The notes under the pieces: model-generated
Told to the model about the DNA's origin: nothing
Database searches by the model: none
What the model saw: the letters and a program-made list of their open reading frames with translations, nothing else
Shown here: in pieces, positions 43,075-51,666 of the stretch
Numbering within the stretch: the stretch's first letter is position 1
Layout of the letters: each line of letters begins with the position of its first letter
NCBI RefSeq assembly: GCF_020622345.1
Contig: NZ_JACNMO010000004.1
Span: 1 to 64,000 of the forward strand
Reading direction: 5' to 3'
Source: Roseobacter weihaiensis
GTDB lineage: Bacteria; Pseudomonadota; Alphaproteobacteria; Rhodobacterales; Rhodobacteraceae
Length of the DNA stretch: 64,000 nucleotides
Translations under genes and position numbers: made by a program

Positions 43075-44475
43075 ATGAACCTAAGACCTGATCCGACATT
43101 TCATGCATCCCCGAAACTGGCGATGCAGGCACCGGTGGAAAACTATGCCTTTACAGTCATGCTCAGCCCGGACGGCACGCAGTCCGATGGCATTGCGGTG
43201 ATCGATCTGAAACCGGACTCTGACACCTACGGGCAAATCGTTCATCAGGTGATCGTGCCGAACAAAGGCGACGAGTTTCACCATTTTGGCTGGAATGCCT
43301 GTTCTTCATCCCTGTCGCCCTTGTCGGGCCATGCCTTTCTGGAACGGCGCTATCTGATCGTACCGGGCATCCGGTCTTCGCGCATTTACGTCATCGATGT
43401 GAAAGACCCGCTGAAGGCGCATATCCACAAGACCATTGAGCCTGAGGAAGTTTTTGAAAAGACGGGCTATTCGCGTCCCCATACAATTCACTGCGGCCCC
43501 GAGGGGATCTATGTCTCGACCCTGGGCGGCGGCGGGCCAGATGGCACAGAGGGCCCCCCCGGTATTTTCATCATGGATTGCGAGACATTTGATATTATCG
43601 GTCGCTACGAGATGGATCGCGGCAAGCAGGACAAGCACTACGATTTCTGGTGGAACCTGCCGCAGGACTATATGGTCAGCTCCGAATGGGGCCTGCCACC
43701 GCAGTTTGAAAACGGCGTTGTGCCCGAAGATCTACTCTCCAACAAGTACGGCCATTCCATCCATTTCTGGAACCTGCGCGCCCGCAAGAATATCCAGACC
43801 ATGGATTTTGGCGAGAATTACCAGATGGCGCTGGAAATCCGCCCCGCGCATGACCCGACCAAGTCTTATGGATTCTGCGGCGTGGTGGTCGATACGACCA
43901 ATCTGCAAGGGGCCATCTTTACCTGGTGGCGTGATGACGATGGTGTCTGGCAATCGAAAAAGACCATCACAATTGACCCGCGTCCCGAGAAGCCCGAAAA
44001 TCTGCCACCGCTGTTGCAGGGGTTCGAGGCCGTGCCGCCGCTGGTCACCGACATCGACCTGAGCCTGGATGATAGATACCTTTATGTTGCCTGCTGGGGC
44101 CTTGGGGAAATGCATCAGTATGATGTCTCGGATCCGATGAACCCGGTGCTCGCGGGCAAGGTTGAGCTGGGCGGAATTGCCCGCGGAACAAAGCATCCCA
44201 ACGGCAAGGAATTCGTCTTTGGCCCGCAAATGGTCGAGGTCAGCCGGGACGGCAAACGGGTCTATTGGACCAATTCGCTCTATTCCACCTGGGACGATCA
44301 GTTCTATCCCGGCGAAGAGGGCGGGCAGATGGTGATGGCCCGTGTGGGTGAAACCGGCGGTTTTGAGCTGGACAAGGACTTCTATGTAGAATTTCCGAAG
44401 GGCCTGCGCGCGCATCAGATACGGCTTGAAGGCGGAGATTGTTCGACAGACAGTTTCTGTTACCCCTCCGTCTGA
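43075..44475 (+). CDS. mtoX: methanethiol oxidase / selenium-binding protein (SBP56)
   Basis: The 466-residue protein is of the SBP56/SELENBP1 family, whose bacterial members oxidise methanethiol to formaldehyde, hydrogen sulfide and peroxide using copper. Seen are DEFHHFGWNACSS, RPHTIHCGPEGIYVSTLGGGG, DFWWNLPQDYMVSSEWG, KYGHSIHFWNLR, PLVTDIDLSLDDRYLYVACWG and LRAHQIRLEGGDCSTDSFC. Histidine-rich beta-propeller blocks fit the known metal site. No signal peptide is evident at the chosen start, although some homologues are periplasmic. GGAGG lies upstream. A membrane-protein gene follows after 3 bases. It fits marine methanethiol and DMSP turnover. Confidence 0.88.
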   Translation: MNLRPDPTFHASPKLAMQAPVENYAFTVMLSPDGTQSDGIAVIDLKPDSDTYGQIVHQVIVPNKGDEFHHFGWNACSSSLSPLSGHAFLERRYLIVPGIRSSRIYVIDVKDPLKAHIHKTIEPEEVFEKTGYSRPHTIHCGPEGIYVSTLGGGGPDGTEGPPGIFIMDCETFDIIGRYEMDRGKQDKHYDFWWNLPQDYMVSSEWGLPPQFENGVVPEDLLSNKYGHSIHFWNLRARKNIQTMDFGENYQMALEIRPAHDPTKSYGFCGVVVDTTNLQGAIFTWWRDDDGVWQSKKTITIDPRPEKPENLPPLLQGFEAVPPLVTDIDLSLDDRYLYVACWGLGEMHQYDVSDPMNPVLAGKVELGGIARGTKHPNGKEFVFGPQMVEVSRDGKRVYWTNSLYSTWDDQFYPGEEGGQMVMARVGETGGFELDKDFYVEFPKGLRAHQIRLEGGDCSTDSFCYPSV

Positions 44476-44478
44476 ACG

Positions 44479-45147
44479 ATGCCTGAGACTGTCTCCCTGA
44501 CGGCCCTTTGGTGGGCCGTCATTTTTTCGGGATTCTATCATGGTGTAAACCCAGGGATGGGGTGGCCTCTGGCTGTGTCCGCCGCTTTGATGGAGCGCAA
44601 GCGACGCGCCATGCCCAAGGCGCTCGGCCTGCTGGCGGTGGGGCATTTTCTGGCGATGATCGTTATCCTGCTGCCCTTCACGCTGATGTTCTTTCTGGTG
44701 GACTGGGAAGTCGAAATCCGGATCGGCGCCGGCATTCTGGTGATGGCGATGGGGGGCTATCTGCTCATCAACCGGCGGCATCCAAGGCTGCTGGCGCGGG
44801 TGCATCCGGCGCGCCTGACGCTTTGGTCGTTTCTGGCCGCGACGGCCCATGGGGCGGGCCTCATGCTGGTACCCATCTATCTGGGGATTTGTGCGATTGG
44901 GGCAGATGAAACCGGCCACCTGGCCGCGCAGGCCCTGATGGGCAGCAACATCATGACCGCCTTCGGTGTTGCGGCCATTCATACCATGACGATGACCGTA
45001 TCGGGCGGTGCCCTCGCGGCTGTGATCTACTTTTGGCTGGGTCTCAGGTTTCTCTCCAAAACCTGGCTGAACCTTGATCTTGTCTGGGCTTTGAGCCTTG
45101 TCCTTGTGGGCGGCTTCGGGATTCTATCCGTATATCTGGGGCATTGA
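44479..45147 (+). CDS. six-helix membrane protein coupled to mtoX, unknown function
   Basis: The 222-residue protein has about six hydrophobic segments and two histidine-glycine elements: FSGFYHGVNPGMGWPLAV in the first helix and TAHGAGLMLVPIYLG in the fourth. The HGxNPGMGW motif hints at metal or cofactor contact, but I cannot name a family; nickel/cobalt-type or LysE-like exporters are distant possibilities. It starts 3 bases after mtoX, so it is co-transcribed and probably serves it, for example in copper supply or sulfide/peroxide handling. That role is inference only. Confidence 0.6.
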   Translation: MPETVSLTALWWAVIFSGFYHGVNPGMGWPLAVSAALMERKRRAMPKALGLLAVGHFLAMIVILLPFTLMFFLVDWEVEIRIGAGILVMAMGGYLLINRRHPRLLARVHPARLTLWSFLAATAHGAGLMLVPIYLGICAIGADETGHLAAQALMGSNIMTAFGVAAIHTMTMTVSGGALAAVIYFWLGLRFLSKTWLNLDLVWALSLVLVGGFGILSVYLGH

Positions 45148-45229
45148 GCCCGATGCTTAGGGGCAAGGTGACCGGGATGGGATTGAACTGGCCCGGAAAG
45201 CCGCAGACCCGGCCACGCCGCTCTCCGCC

Positions 45230-46336
45230 TCAGCTTTCCAGAGCGCTGACCTCGTAGGCTGATTTGGCCAGCCAGTCGGGATGTACCTCGACCCCCCAGC
45301 CGGGTGCGTCGGTCACGGTGGCCCGCCCGTCGATAATCTCAAAAGGATCGGTGACGAAAAGCCTGTCCTGCCAAGGATAGTAATCCAGCCCCTCGATTGA
45401 GAACTCCAGATACTTCCCGGCGTTCGGAATGGCACGCAAAAGATGCATGGTGAAGAGCGTAACCATCGACAGATTGGCACAATGCGGCGTGACGGGGAGC
45501 CCTGCCTCCGCCGCCATCCGTGCCACGCGCTGAGTGCGGCTGATCCCGCCGAGATAGCAGATATCGGGCTGGACGATATCGACGACCCTGCCGTCGATCA
45601 TTCCCTTCCAATTGGCCATCATGCAGTCCTGCTCACCGCCGGTGACGTCGATATCAAGGGCGTCGGTGACTTCCTTGGTCTGGGCGAACTCCCAGTAAGG
45701 ACAGGGTTCCTCAAAATGCGAAATGCCGTTGTCCTGCAGCTGCTTGCCGATCTCGATCGCGCGTTTGGGTGAAAAGCACGAATTCGCGTCCACCAGAAGC
45801 GCCACGTCGTCACCGAGGGCCTTGCGGATCGTTGGAATGATCTCTTCTGTCCGGCCCGGCCATTCATCGGTGTCCCACCCGACCTCTGCGCCGATGCGGA
45901 ATTTGAACGCATCAAAACCATAGGCGTCCCGAAGATGTTTGAAACGGTCTGCCTCGTCTTTCGGGGTGATGTCACGCTTCATCGACGAAGCATAGGCGCG
46001 AAAGCTGCCCGGGGTGCCGCCGATCAAGGCACAGACCGGCTGGCCTTCGATCTTGCCGCGCAAATCCCACAAGGCGGTGTCCAGCCCGCCCATCGCGCGC
46101 CGCAGATAGGAGCCGGGAAATTTATGCTCTCGGTCCCGGACCAGATTTAGAAGGGCGTCAATGTCGAAGCTGTCCCTGCCCAAAGCATGCGTCGCCACCT
46201 GTCGGTGCAGCACTTTGGCGGTGATATCCGCAAAATAGGGGGCCACCTGGCCCCAGCCCTGCGCACCGTCCTCGGCTGTCACGCGCACAAAGCAGATGAA
46301 TGCGTCGCAGAAGGTTTCAATCGATTGTATTTTCAT
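45230..46336 (-). CDS. mandelate racemase/muconate lactonizing-type enolase-superfamily enzyme
   Basis: The 368-residue protein has the N-terminal capping domain (about 1-120) and a TIM-barrel with AFKFRIGAEVG (the K-x-R/K strand), LLVDANSCFSP (first metal ligand), HFEEPCPYWEF (second), VTGGEQDCM (third) and VTPHCANLSM (acid/base His). It would abstract the alpha-proton of a carboxylate, typically dehydrating a sugar acid or racemising an acid. It is divergent from the MocR regulator. The exact substrate is unknown. Confidence 0.88.
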   Translation of the reverse strand: MKIQSIETFCDAFICFVRVTAEDGAQGWGQVAPYFADITAKVLHRQVATHALGRDSFDIDALLNLVRDREHKFPGSYLRRAMGGLDTALWDLRGKIEGQPVCALIGGTPGSFRAYASSMKRDITPKDEADRFKHLRDAYGFDAFKFRIGAEVGWDTDEWPGRTEEIIPTIRKALGDDVALLVDANSCFSPKRAIEIGKQLQDNGISHFEEPCPYWEFAQTKEVTDALDIDVTGGEQDCMMANWKGMIDGRVVDIVQPDICYLGGISRTQRVARMAAEAGLPVTPHCANLSMVTLFTMHLLRAIPNAGKYLEFSIEGLDYYPWQDRLFVTDPFEIIDGRATVTDAPGWGVEVHPDWLAKSAYEVSALES

Positions 46337-46387
46337 GGAAAGGCGACCAGCACAAAGGAAGAGTTATCCTGGAGAGTGAAACAGTGT

Positions 46388-46433
46388 ATTGGTCTTGGTT
46401 GAATATCCATTATCCTGAAATGGAAAGACCAAT
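46388..46433. promoter_or_regulatory. candidate MocR operator: two half-sites, 38-base register
   Basis: ATTGGTCT (46388-46395) and AGACCAAT (46426-46433) are exact inverted partners whose starts are 38 bases apart. They lie directly before the MocR gene and its ribosome site, in the region divergent from the enolase-superfamily gene. An almost identical pair with the same spacing lies before the FAD oxidase gene. Confidence 0.7.
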
Positions 46434-46447
46434 TCCGGAGGGTCGGG

Positions 46448-47929
46448 ATGAAAAGAGAGGCGGGTGCCCTGCTGTCCTCGATCCAGTTGGACAGGACATC
46501 GCGTAAATCCATCAGCGTACAGCTCTATATGGGGCTGCGCGATATTCTGCTGTCAGGCTGGCTGAAGCCCGGAGATCGCCTGCCCGCGAGCCGGACAATG
46601 GCGCGCGAGGCCGGCGTATCGCGCACCACAGTGATCGATGCCGTCGACCGGCTGATTTCAGAGGGCATGCTGACCGCCCGTGTGGGGGCAGGGACCTATG
46701 TCAGTAAAAATCTGGTGTTGCAGAAACCCCAATCCACGCCCGTCTCAGCCACAGCCGAGGCGGCCTCCCAGCCCCGATTATCCTATACCGTCAGCCATGC
46801 GTCGGGGGCCTATGCGCCGCGTGCGCGCTTGCCGCATAACTCGCAGGCCTTCATCAGTGCGCTGCCGGCGCTCGACGCATTTCCGCTGGCACAATGGGCG
46901 CGAATCTCCGCACGCCACCTGCGCGGGGATCGCGAGGATGTCATGGGCTATGGTCCCCCCGAGGGCCATCCGGCGCTGCGCCATGCCATTGCCACGCATC
47001 TGGCCACCGCCCGCGGGATCACCTGCAAGCCCGAACAGGTCTTTGTCACCTCTGGGGCGCAGCAGGCGTTCTCGCTGATCGGGCAGCTTTTTCTGGATGC
47101 GGGGGACCGGGTCTGGTTCGAGAACCCCGGTGCCAAGGGGGCCCGCAACGCCTTTGTCGCAACCGGTGCCGAGTTGATCCCGATCCCGGTTGACGAAGAG
47201 GGGATGCGTGTCGTTGATGCCGTTGAAAAGGCACCGCATTTTCGTCTTGCCTTTGTGACGCCCTCGCATCAGCAACCGCTGGGCCATGTGATGTCGTTGG
47301 CGCGCCGATTCGAGTTGCTGGAGGCCGCCGCAGAGGCGCGGGCGTTGATCGTTGAGGATGACTATGACGGCGAATTCTACTTTGGGACACGGCCACAGCC
47401 GGCGCTGAAAAGCATCGATACCCATGGCCGCGTGCTTTATGTCGGAACCTTTTCAAAATCCCTGTTCCCCTCCCTGCGGCTGGGCTTTGTCATGGTGCCC
47501 GAGCGGATGATCGATACCTTCGAGCGAGTGTTTTCATCCTGGATCAGCGGCCCGCCGACGGCAACGCAGGCCACCGTGTCGGACTTCATGGATGAAGGGC
47601 ATTTCTCCACCCATATCCGCATGATGCGGCGGCTTTACAAAGCCAGATACGATGCCTTGATGAGCGCGGCCGGAACCCTGCCGGAGACCATTCGCCTGCA
47701 GGAAACGAGCAGCGGTTTTCACACGCCTGCCTATCTGGACGACAGGGTGGACGAACAGGCACTGGTCGAGCAGGCGCGCGCCAAGAATGTGACGGTGGCA
47801 CCGCTCAGCCAGTATTGTCTGGCCCCGATTGCCAGAAAGGGACTGGTCATTGGTTTTGGCAGCACGATGCCGGACGATATCAAAAAGGGCATTGATGTGA
47901 TCGGCTCGCTACCGGCGCTGAAAGTTTAA
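46448..47929 (+). CDS. MocR-family (GntR-aminotransferase) transcriptional regulator
   Basis: The 493-residue regulator has an N-terminal winged helix (about 15-85; LRDILLSGWLKPGDRLPASRTMAREAGVSRTTV in two blocks) and a fold-type I aminotransferase domain (about 135-490). The PLP lysine is at residue 337 in TFSKSLFPSLRLGF; the PLP aspartate block is VEDDYDGEFYF. MocR proteins sense amines or amino acids through PLP. It is divergent from the enolase-superfamily gene and directly precedes the FAD oxidase. The shared half-site elements suggest that it regulates itself, the FAD oxidase operon and probably the divergent gene. Confidence 0.92.
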   Translation: MKREAGALLSSIQLDRTSRKSISVQLYMGLRDILLSGWLKPGDRLPASRTMAREAGVSRTTVIDAVDRLISEGMLTARVGAGTYVSKNLVLQKPQSTPVSATAEAASQPRLSYTVSHASGAYAPRARLPHNSQAFISALPALDAFPLAQWARISARHLRGDREDVMGYGPPEGHPALRHAIATHLATARGITCKPEQVFVTSGAQQAFSLIGQLFLDAGDRVWFENPGAKGARNAFVATGAELIPIPVDEEGMRVVDAVEKAPHFRLAFVTPSHQQPLGHVMSLARRFELLEAAAEARALIVEDDYDGEFYFGTRPQPALKSIDTHGRVLYVGTFSKSLFPSLRLGFVMVPERMIDTFERVFSSWISGPPTATQATVSDFMDEGHFSTHIRMMRRLYKARYDALMSAAGTLPETIRLQETSSGFHTPAYLDDRVDEQALVEQARAKNVTVAPLSQYCLAPIARKGLVIGFGSTMPDDIKKGIDVIGSLPALKV

Positions 47930-47974
47930 TTGGTATGCCTAAAAAAATACAATGGATATAAGGATCAGACCAAT
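47929..47974. promoter_or_regulatory. second copy of the candidate MocR operator
   Basis: ATTGGTAT (47929-47936, starting on the last base of the MocR stop codon) and AGACCAAT (47967-47974) repeat the element found before the MocR gene, with one base change and the same 38-base register. It stands 73 bases before the FAD oxidase start. Confidence 0.7.
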
Positions 47975-48046
47975 GGGTCCATAGGATTATAGGCTGTTGG
48001 GGGCGCGTGGCCGGTCTGACAGGCACGCAAACGGAGAGTGGATCGC

Positions 48047-49363
48047 ATGGGCAAGGGGCTTTTGTCGGGTTTCAGTCAGCAGCCCTATTGGCATGAGCAC
48101 CTGGATCCCCCTCTCGCGCTGGTCGAACGCCCGACGGAGGCCGCAGATGTGGTGATCGTCGGCTCCGGATACACCGGGCTGAACGCGGCGATTGAGACAG
48201 CGCGCGCAGGTCGCAGCACCCTTGTTCTGGAGGCAGGCACCCCCGGATTTGGCTGCAGCACCCGCAATGGCGGGCAGATCAGCACCAGCATCAAGCCATC
48301 GCTTGAAAAGCTGACCCGGAGATTTGGGGCGGAGAAAGCGCGGGCCATTCGTCACGAAGGCGAAAACGCGCTGGCCTGGATCGAAGAGCGGATCAAAGAT
48401 GAAAACATTGATTGCGATTTCCAGCGTTCGGGCCGGTATCATGCCGCACATACCCCGCAGCATTACGAAGCGCTGGCGCGCATGGCTGACAAGCTGACAC
48501 GGGAGGAAAACATCGAAGCCTTCCCGGTGTCGCGCGCAAAGCAGCGGACCGAACTGGGCACGGACAGCTATCACGGCGGTTTGGTGTTTCCGCGCCATGC
48601 CAGTCTGCACCCGGCAAAATATCATCGCGGGCTGCTGCAACGGGCCATTGATGCTGGCGTGGAGGTTTGCGGGCACTGTGCTGTGACGCAGATCGACCCC
48701 ACCGCAGACGGGTTTCGCGTCGTCTCTGAGAAGGGCACGGTCAAGGCGCGGGACGTGATTGTTGCGACCAATGGCTACACAACCGGTTTGACGCCCTGGC
48801 TGCACCGCCGTGTGATCCCGATCGGCAGTAACATGATCGCGACAGAACCACTGCCCCAGACGCTGGTCGACCGATTGTTTCCAACCCACCGGATCGCCAG
48901 CGACACCTGCAAGGTGGTGTATTATTACCGCGCCTCGCCGGACCGGCGGCGCATCCTCTTTGGGGGCCGTGTGTCCGCCCGCGAAATCGGACCGGCGGCA
49001 AGCGGGCCAAAGCTTTATGACAGCATGTGCCGGATCTTCCCGGAATTGCGCGATTATGGCGTGACCCATACCTGGAGCGGGACGGTCGCCTATACTTTTG
49101 ACGAACTGGCCCATACAGGCATGCATGACGGTGTGCATTACGCGATGGGGTACTGCGGCTCCGGGGTGTCCATGGCGAGCTATCTCGGCATGCGGCTCGG
49201 ACAGAAGGTGCTGGGGCTGCGCCAGGGGCAAACCGCATTCGACGGTCTGCGGTTTCCGACACGCCCGCTTTACACGGGCAAGCCGTGGTTTCTGCCGGCG
49301 GCTGTGGCCTGGTACCGCTGGAACGACCGCCGCGAATACACCAAGGCGGCGCGCGTGGCCTGA
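48047..49363 (+). CDS. FAD-dependent amine oxidoreductase (PuuB/DadA type)
   Basis: The 438-residue flavoprotein has the Rossmann motif ADVVIVGSGYTGLNAAIETA, the flavin site CSTRNGGQI, and a C-terminal GYCGSGVSMASYLG FAD block. It belongs to the D-amino-acid/gamma-glutamylputrescine oxidase group, which oxidises secondary or primary amines to aldehydes. I start at ATG 48047, with GGAG 8-10 bases upstream; a GTG at 48038 is possible. It lies under a candidate MocR operator and precedes a polyamine-type ABC importer, so its substrate is probably an imported amine. Confidence 0.88.
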   Translation: MGKGLLSGFSQQPYWHEHLDPPLALVERPTEAADVVIVGSGYTGLNAAIETARAGRSTLVLEAGTPGFGCSTRNGGQISTSIKPSLEKLTRRFGAEKARAIRHEGENALAWIEERIKDENIDCDFQRSGRYHAAHTPQHYEALARMADKLTREENIEAFPVSRAKQRTELGTDSYHGGLVFPRHASLHPAKYHRGLLQRAIDAGVEVCGHCAVTQIDPTADGFRVVSEKGTVKARDVIVATNGYTTGLTPWLHRRVIPIGSNMIATEPLPQTLVDRLFPTHRIASDTCKVVYYYRASPDRRRILFGGRVSAREIGPAASGPKLYDSMCRIFPELRDYGVTHTWSGTVAYTFDELAHTGMHDGVHYAMGYCGSGVSMASYLGMRLGQKVLGLRQGQTAFDGLRFPTRPLYTGKPWFLPAAVAWYRWNDRREYTKAARVA

Positions 49364-49468
49364 TCTGGCCTCACAGGCTGAGGGGTGCGGAGCCAATTCA
49401 TCCGCCAGAGATACCGATACCAAGCCACCACGCATAGGTGGCGTCAAAACCGAAAGGGAGAATACCAA

Positions 49469-50509
49469 ATGAAAAGACTTACAATCCTGACTGTCGCCGC
49501 CGGACTGCTGGCCACAACTGCGCTCGCGCAGGAAAAGCGGGTCACCATCGCCTCCTGGGGGGGCTCGTATCAGGAGGCACAGAGCAAAGCGCTGTTTCAG
49601 CCTGCGGCGGCGAACACCGGCATTGAAGTCAAAGAAGAAAGCTACGGCGGCATGTCTGACGTCCGCCTGCAAGTGTCCTCGGGGCAGGTCACCCTCGACA
49701 TCGTGGCCAGCGGGTCGGGGAGTGCCGCGCGCGCCGCGGCCGAAGGGCTGCTGGAAGAGCTGGATTATTCTATTATCGATGTGTCGGATTTTTATCCCGG
49801 CCTTTACACCGACCATTGTGTGGGGGGCGATGTCTTCTCGACCGTCTATGCCTGGAACACCGAAACCTATGGCGCGGATGGCCCGCAGAGCTGGGCGGAT
49901 TTCTGGGATGTGGAGAAATTCCCCGGCAGCCGGGCCTATCGCGGCACGGTCGCCGGCGCGCTGGAGCCTGCGCTGATGGCGGATGGGGTGGCGCCCGAAG
50001 ATGTCTATGACGTTCTGGGCTCGGAGGAAGGCATCGAACGGGCGCTCAACAAGATCCGCGAGTTGCGCCCTCATATCGCGGTTTTCTGGACCTCGGGTGC
50101 GCAGCACGCACAGTTGATGAAAGACGGTGAGGTGGATATGACCACCGGCTGGAACGGCCGTTTTGACAATGCGGCCAAGGATGGGGCGCAGGTTGCCTAC
50201 AGCTTCAATCAGGCCTTGCTGGATTATGACTGTTTTGCCATCCCGAAGGGCGCACCCAACAAGGATACCGCGATGGCGTTCCTGGCCGAGATTTCCAAAC
50301 CTGAATATCAGGACGACCTGCCAACCTACATCACTTATGGTCCGACCAACAAAGCCGCCTATGAGACAGGTGTGATTGATGCTGAGGTGGCGGCGGGGCT
50401 ACCGTCCTCGCCCGAAAACGCGGCGTTGCAGCTTCCGGTGTCGCTGGCCTGGTATGCCGAATGGGAGACCACGGCTGCGGAAATGTACCAGGAAATGCTG
50501 ACAGAGTAA
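49469..50509 (+). CDS. polyamine-type ABC transporter binding protein (PotD family)
   Basis: The 346-residue precursor has a signal peptide ending TTALAQ (about 1-21) and the PotD-like fold: VTIASWGGSYQEAQSK, DIVASGSGSAARAAAEG, VYAWNTETYG, WADFWDVEKFPGSRAYRG. It captures an amine or other small organic cation in the periplasm. AAGGGAG precedes the ATG. It is the first transporter gene after the FAD oxidase; a strong hairpin separates it from the ATPase gene. Confidence 0.9.
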   Translation: MKRLTILTVAAGLLATTALAQEKRVTIASWGGSYQEAQSKALFQPAAANTGIEVKEESYGGMSDVRLQVSSGQVTLDIVASGSGSAARAAAEGLLEELDYSIIDVSDFYPGLYTDHCVGGDVFSTVYAWNTETYGADGPQSWADFWDVEKFPGSRAYRGTVAGALEPALMADGVAPEDVYDVLGSEEGIERALNKIRELRPHIAVFWTSGAQHAQLMKDGEVDMTTGWNGRFDNAAKDGAQVAYSFNQALLDYDCFAIPKGAPNKDTAMAFLAEISKPEYQDDLPTYITYGPTNKAAYETGVIDAEVAAGLPSSPENAALQLPVSLAWYAEWETTAAEMYQEMLTE

Positions 50510-50530
50510 GATCTGAGGACTAGAGAGCGT

Positions 50531-50554
50531 GTGGCAGGCCGCCGGGCCTGCCAC
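50531..50554 (+). repeat. perfect stem-loop after the PotD-type gene
   Basis: GTGGCAGGCC (50531-50540) pairs perfectly with GGCCTGCCAC (50545-50554) around GCCG. There is no T-run, so it is an mRNA-stabilising or partial-stop hairpin rather than a full terminator. It also argues against translation of the next gene starting at the GTG at 50529. Confidence 0.75.
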
Positions 50555-50576
50555 CGGCAAAGAAAAGGATCGGGTC

Positions 50577-51665
50577 TTGAGTACGGCGAACACGCAGGCG
50601 CTTCCCATTTCTGTCTCCCATGTGACCAAAACCTACGGCGCGGTCCATGCGCTGGATGATGTGTCGCTTGAAATCGAGAGCGGTGAGTTCCTGACCCTTC
50701 TGGGGCCGTCGGGATCGGGTAAGACGACCTTGCTGATGGTTCTGGCCGGGTTTACCCGCCCGGACCACGGCAGTCTGAAGTTTGGCGACCGCGAGGTCAT
50801 CAGAACGCCACCGCATCTGCGTGATGTCGGCATGACTTTCCAGAGCTATGCGCTGTTTCCGCATATGAGTGTCGCGGGCAACGTGGGCTACCCGCTGCGG
50901 CTGCGCAACGTCCCCAAGGCCGAGATTGCCGAACGTGTTGCCGGTGCGCTGGAGACCGTGCAACTGGGCGGTTTCGGGGAGCGCCGGATCGATCAGCTTT
51001 CAGGCGGGCAACGCCAGCGGGTCGCGGTGGCGCGTGCGATTGTCTTTGAGCCGCGCATTCTGCTGATGGATGAACCGCTCTCGGCGCTCGACAAGAAACT
51101 GCGCGACCAGATGCAGATCGAATTGCGCAGCCTGCATGAGAAGCTGGGCATGACGACGGTCTATGTGACCCACGACCAGCGCGAGGCGCTGACCATGTCG
51201 GATCGCATCGCCGTGGTGAACCATGGCCGGATCATGCAGCTTGCCACCCCTCGCGATCTCTATGAGAAACCCGCCAACCGGTTTGTGGCTGATTTCATTG
51301 GTGATTCGACGTTTTTGCCGGTCACGCGGCGCGGGCAACAGATCGTCTTTGAGGATCAGCCCCTGAACCACGCAGCCCCAGCGCCGGAGGCTCCGAGCTT
51401 GCTGCTGATGGCCCGGCCCGAGCGTATTCACCTTTTGACGGGCACCCCGCAGGAGCGCATGAATACCTTTGAGGCCGTGGCCCAACAGGTCATCTATCAG
51501 GGCGACAGCTATCTGCTGAATGCCCAGCTGCACAACGGAGAGATCATGAGCCTGCGCGGCGCCGTCCGCCAGGGCACCGTGGATGGGTTGCCCTCCGAGG
51601 GGGATCGGATCCGGTTGGGGCTCGCCCCCGAAGACACCGTGATCATTGATGGGCGGGAGAGCTAG
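50577..51665 (+). CDS. polyamine-type ABC transporter ATPase (PotA)
   Basis: The 362-residue ATPase has GPSGSGKTTLLMVLAG (Walker A), LSGGQRQRVAVARAI (signature) and ILLMDEPLSALDKK (Walker B), with a C-terminal TOBE-type regulatory domain (about 270-362). I place the start at TTG 50577 because AAAGGA stands 7 bases before it and homologues begin close to this point; GTG 50529 would sit in a hairpin. It powers import through the two permeases that follow at once. Confidence 0.88.
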   Translation: MSTANTQALPISVSHVTKTYGAVHALDDVSLEIESGEFLTLLGPSGSGKTTLLMVLAGFTRPDHGSLKFGDREVIRTPPHLRDVGMTFQSYALFPHMSVAGNVGYPLRLRNVPKAEIAERVAGALETVQLGGFGERRIDQLSGGQRQRVAVARAIVFEPRILLMDEPLSALDKKLRDQMQIELRSLHEKLGMTTVYVTHDQREALTMSDRIAVVNHGRIMQLATPRDLYEKPANRFVADFIGDSTFLPVTRRGQQIVFEDQPLNHAAPAPEAPSLLLMARPERIHLLTGTPQERMNTFEAVAQQVIYQGDSYLLNAQLHNGEIMSLRGAVRQGTVDGLPSEGDRIRLGLAPEDTVIIDGRES

Positions 51666-51666
51666 G

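Noticed and set aside
47987-50107. 706-codon minus-strand frame opposite the FAD oxidase and PotD-type genes
   Set aside because: It spans two well-supported genes and their gap in antisense, a common effect of high GC; no motif seen.
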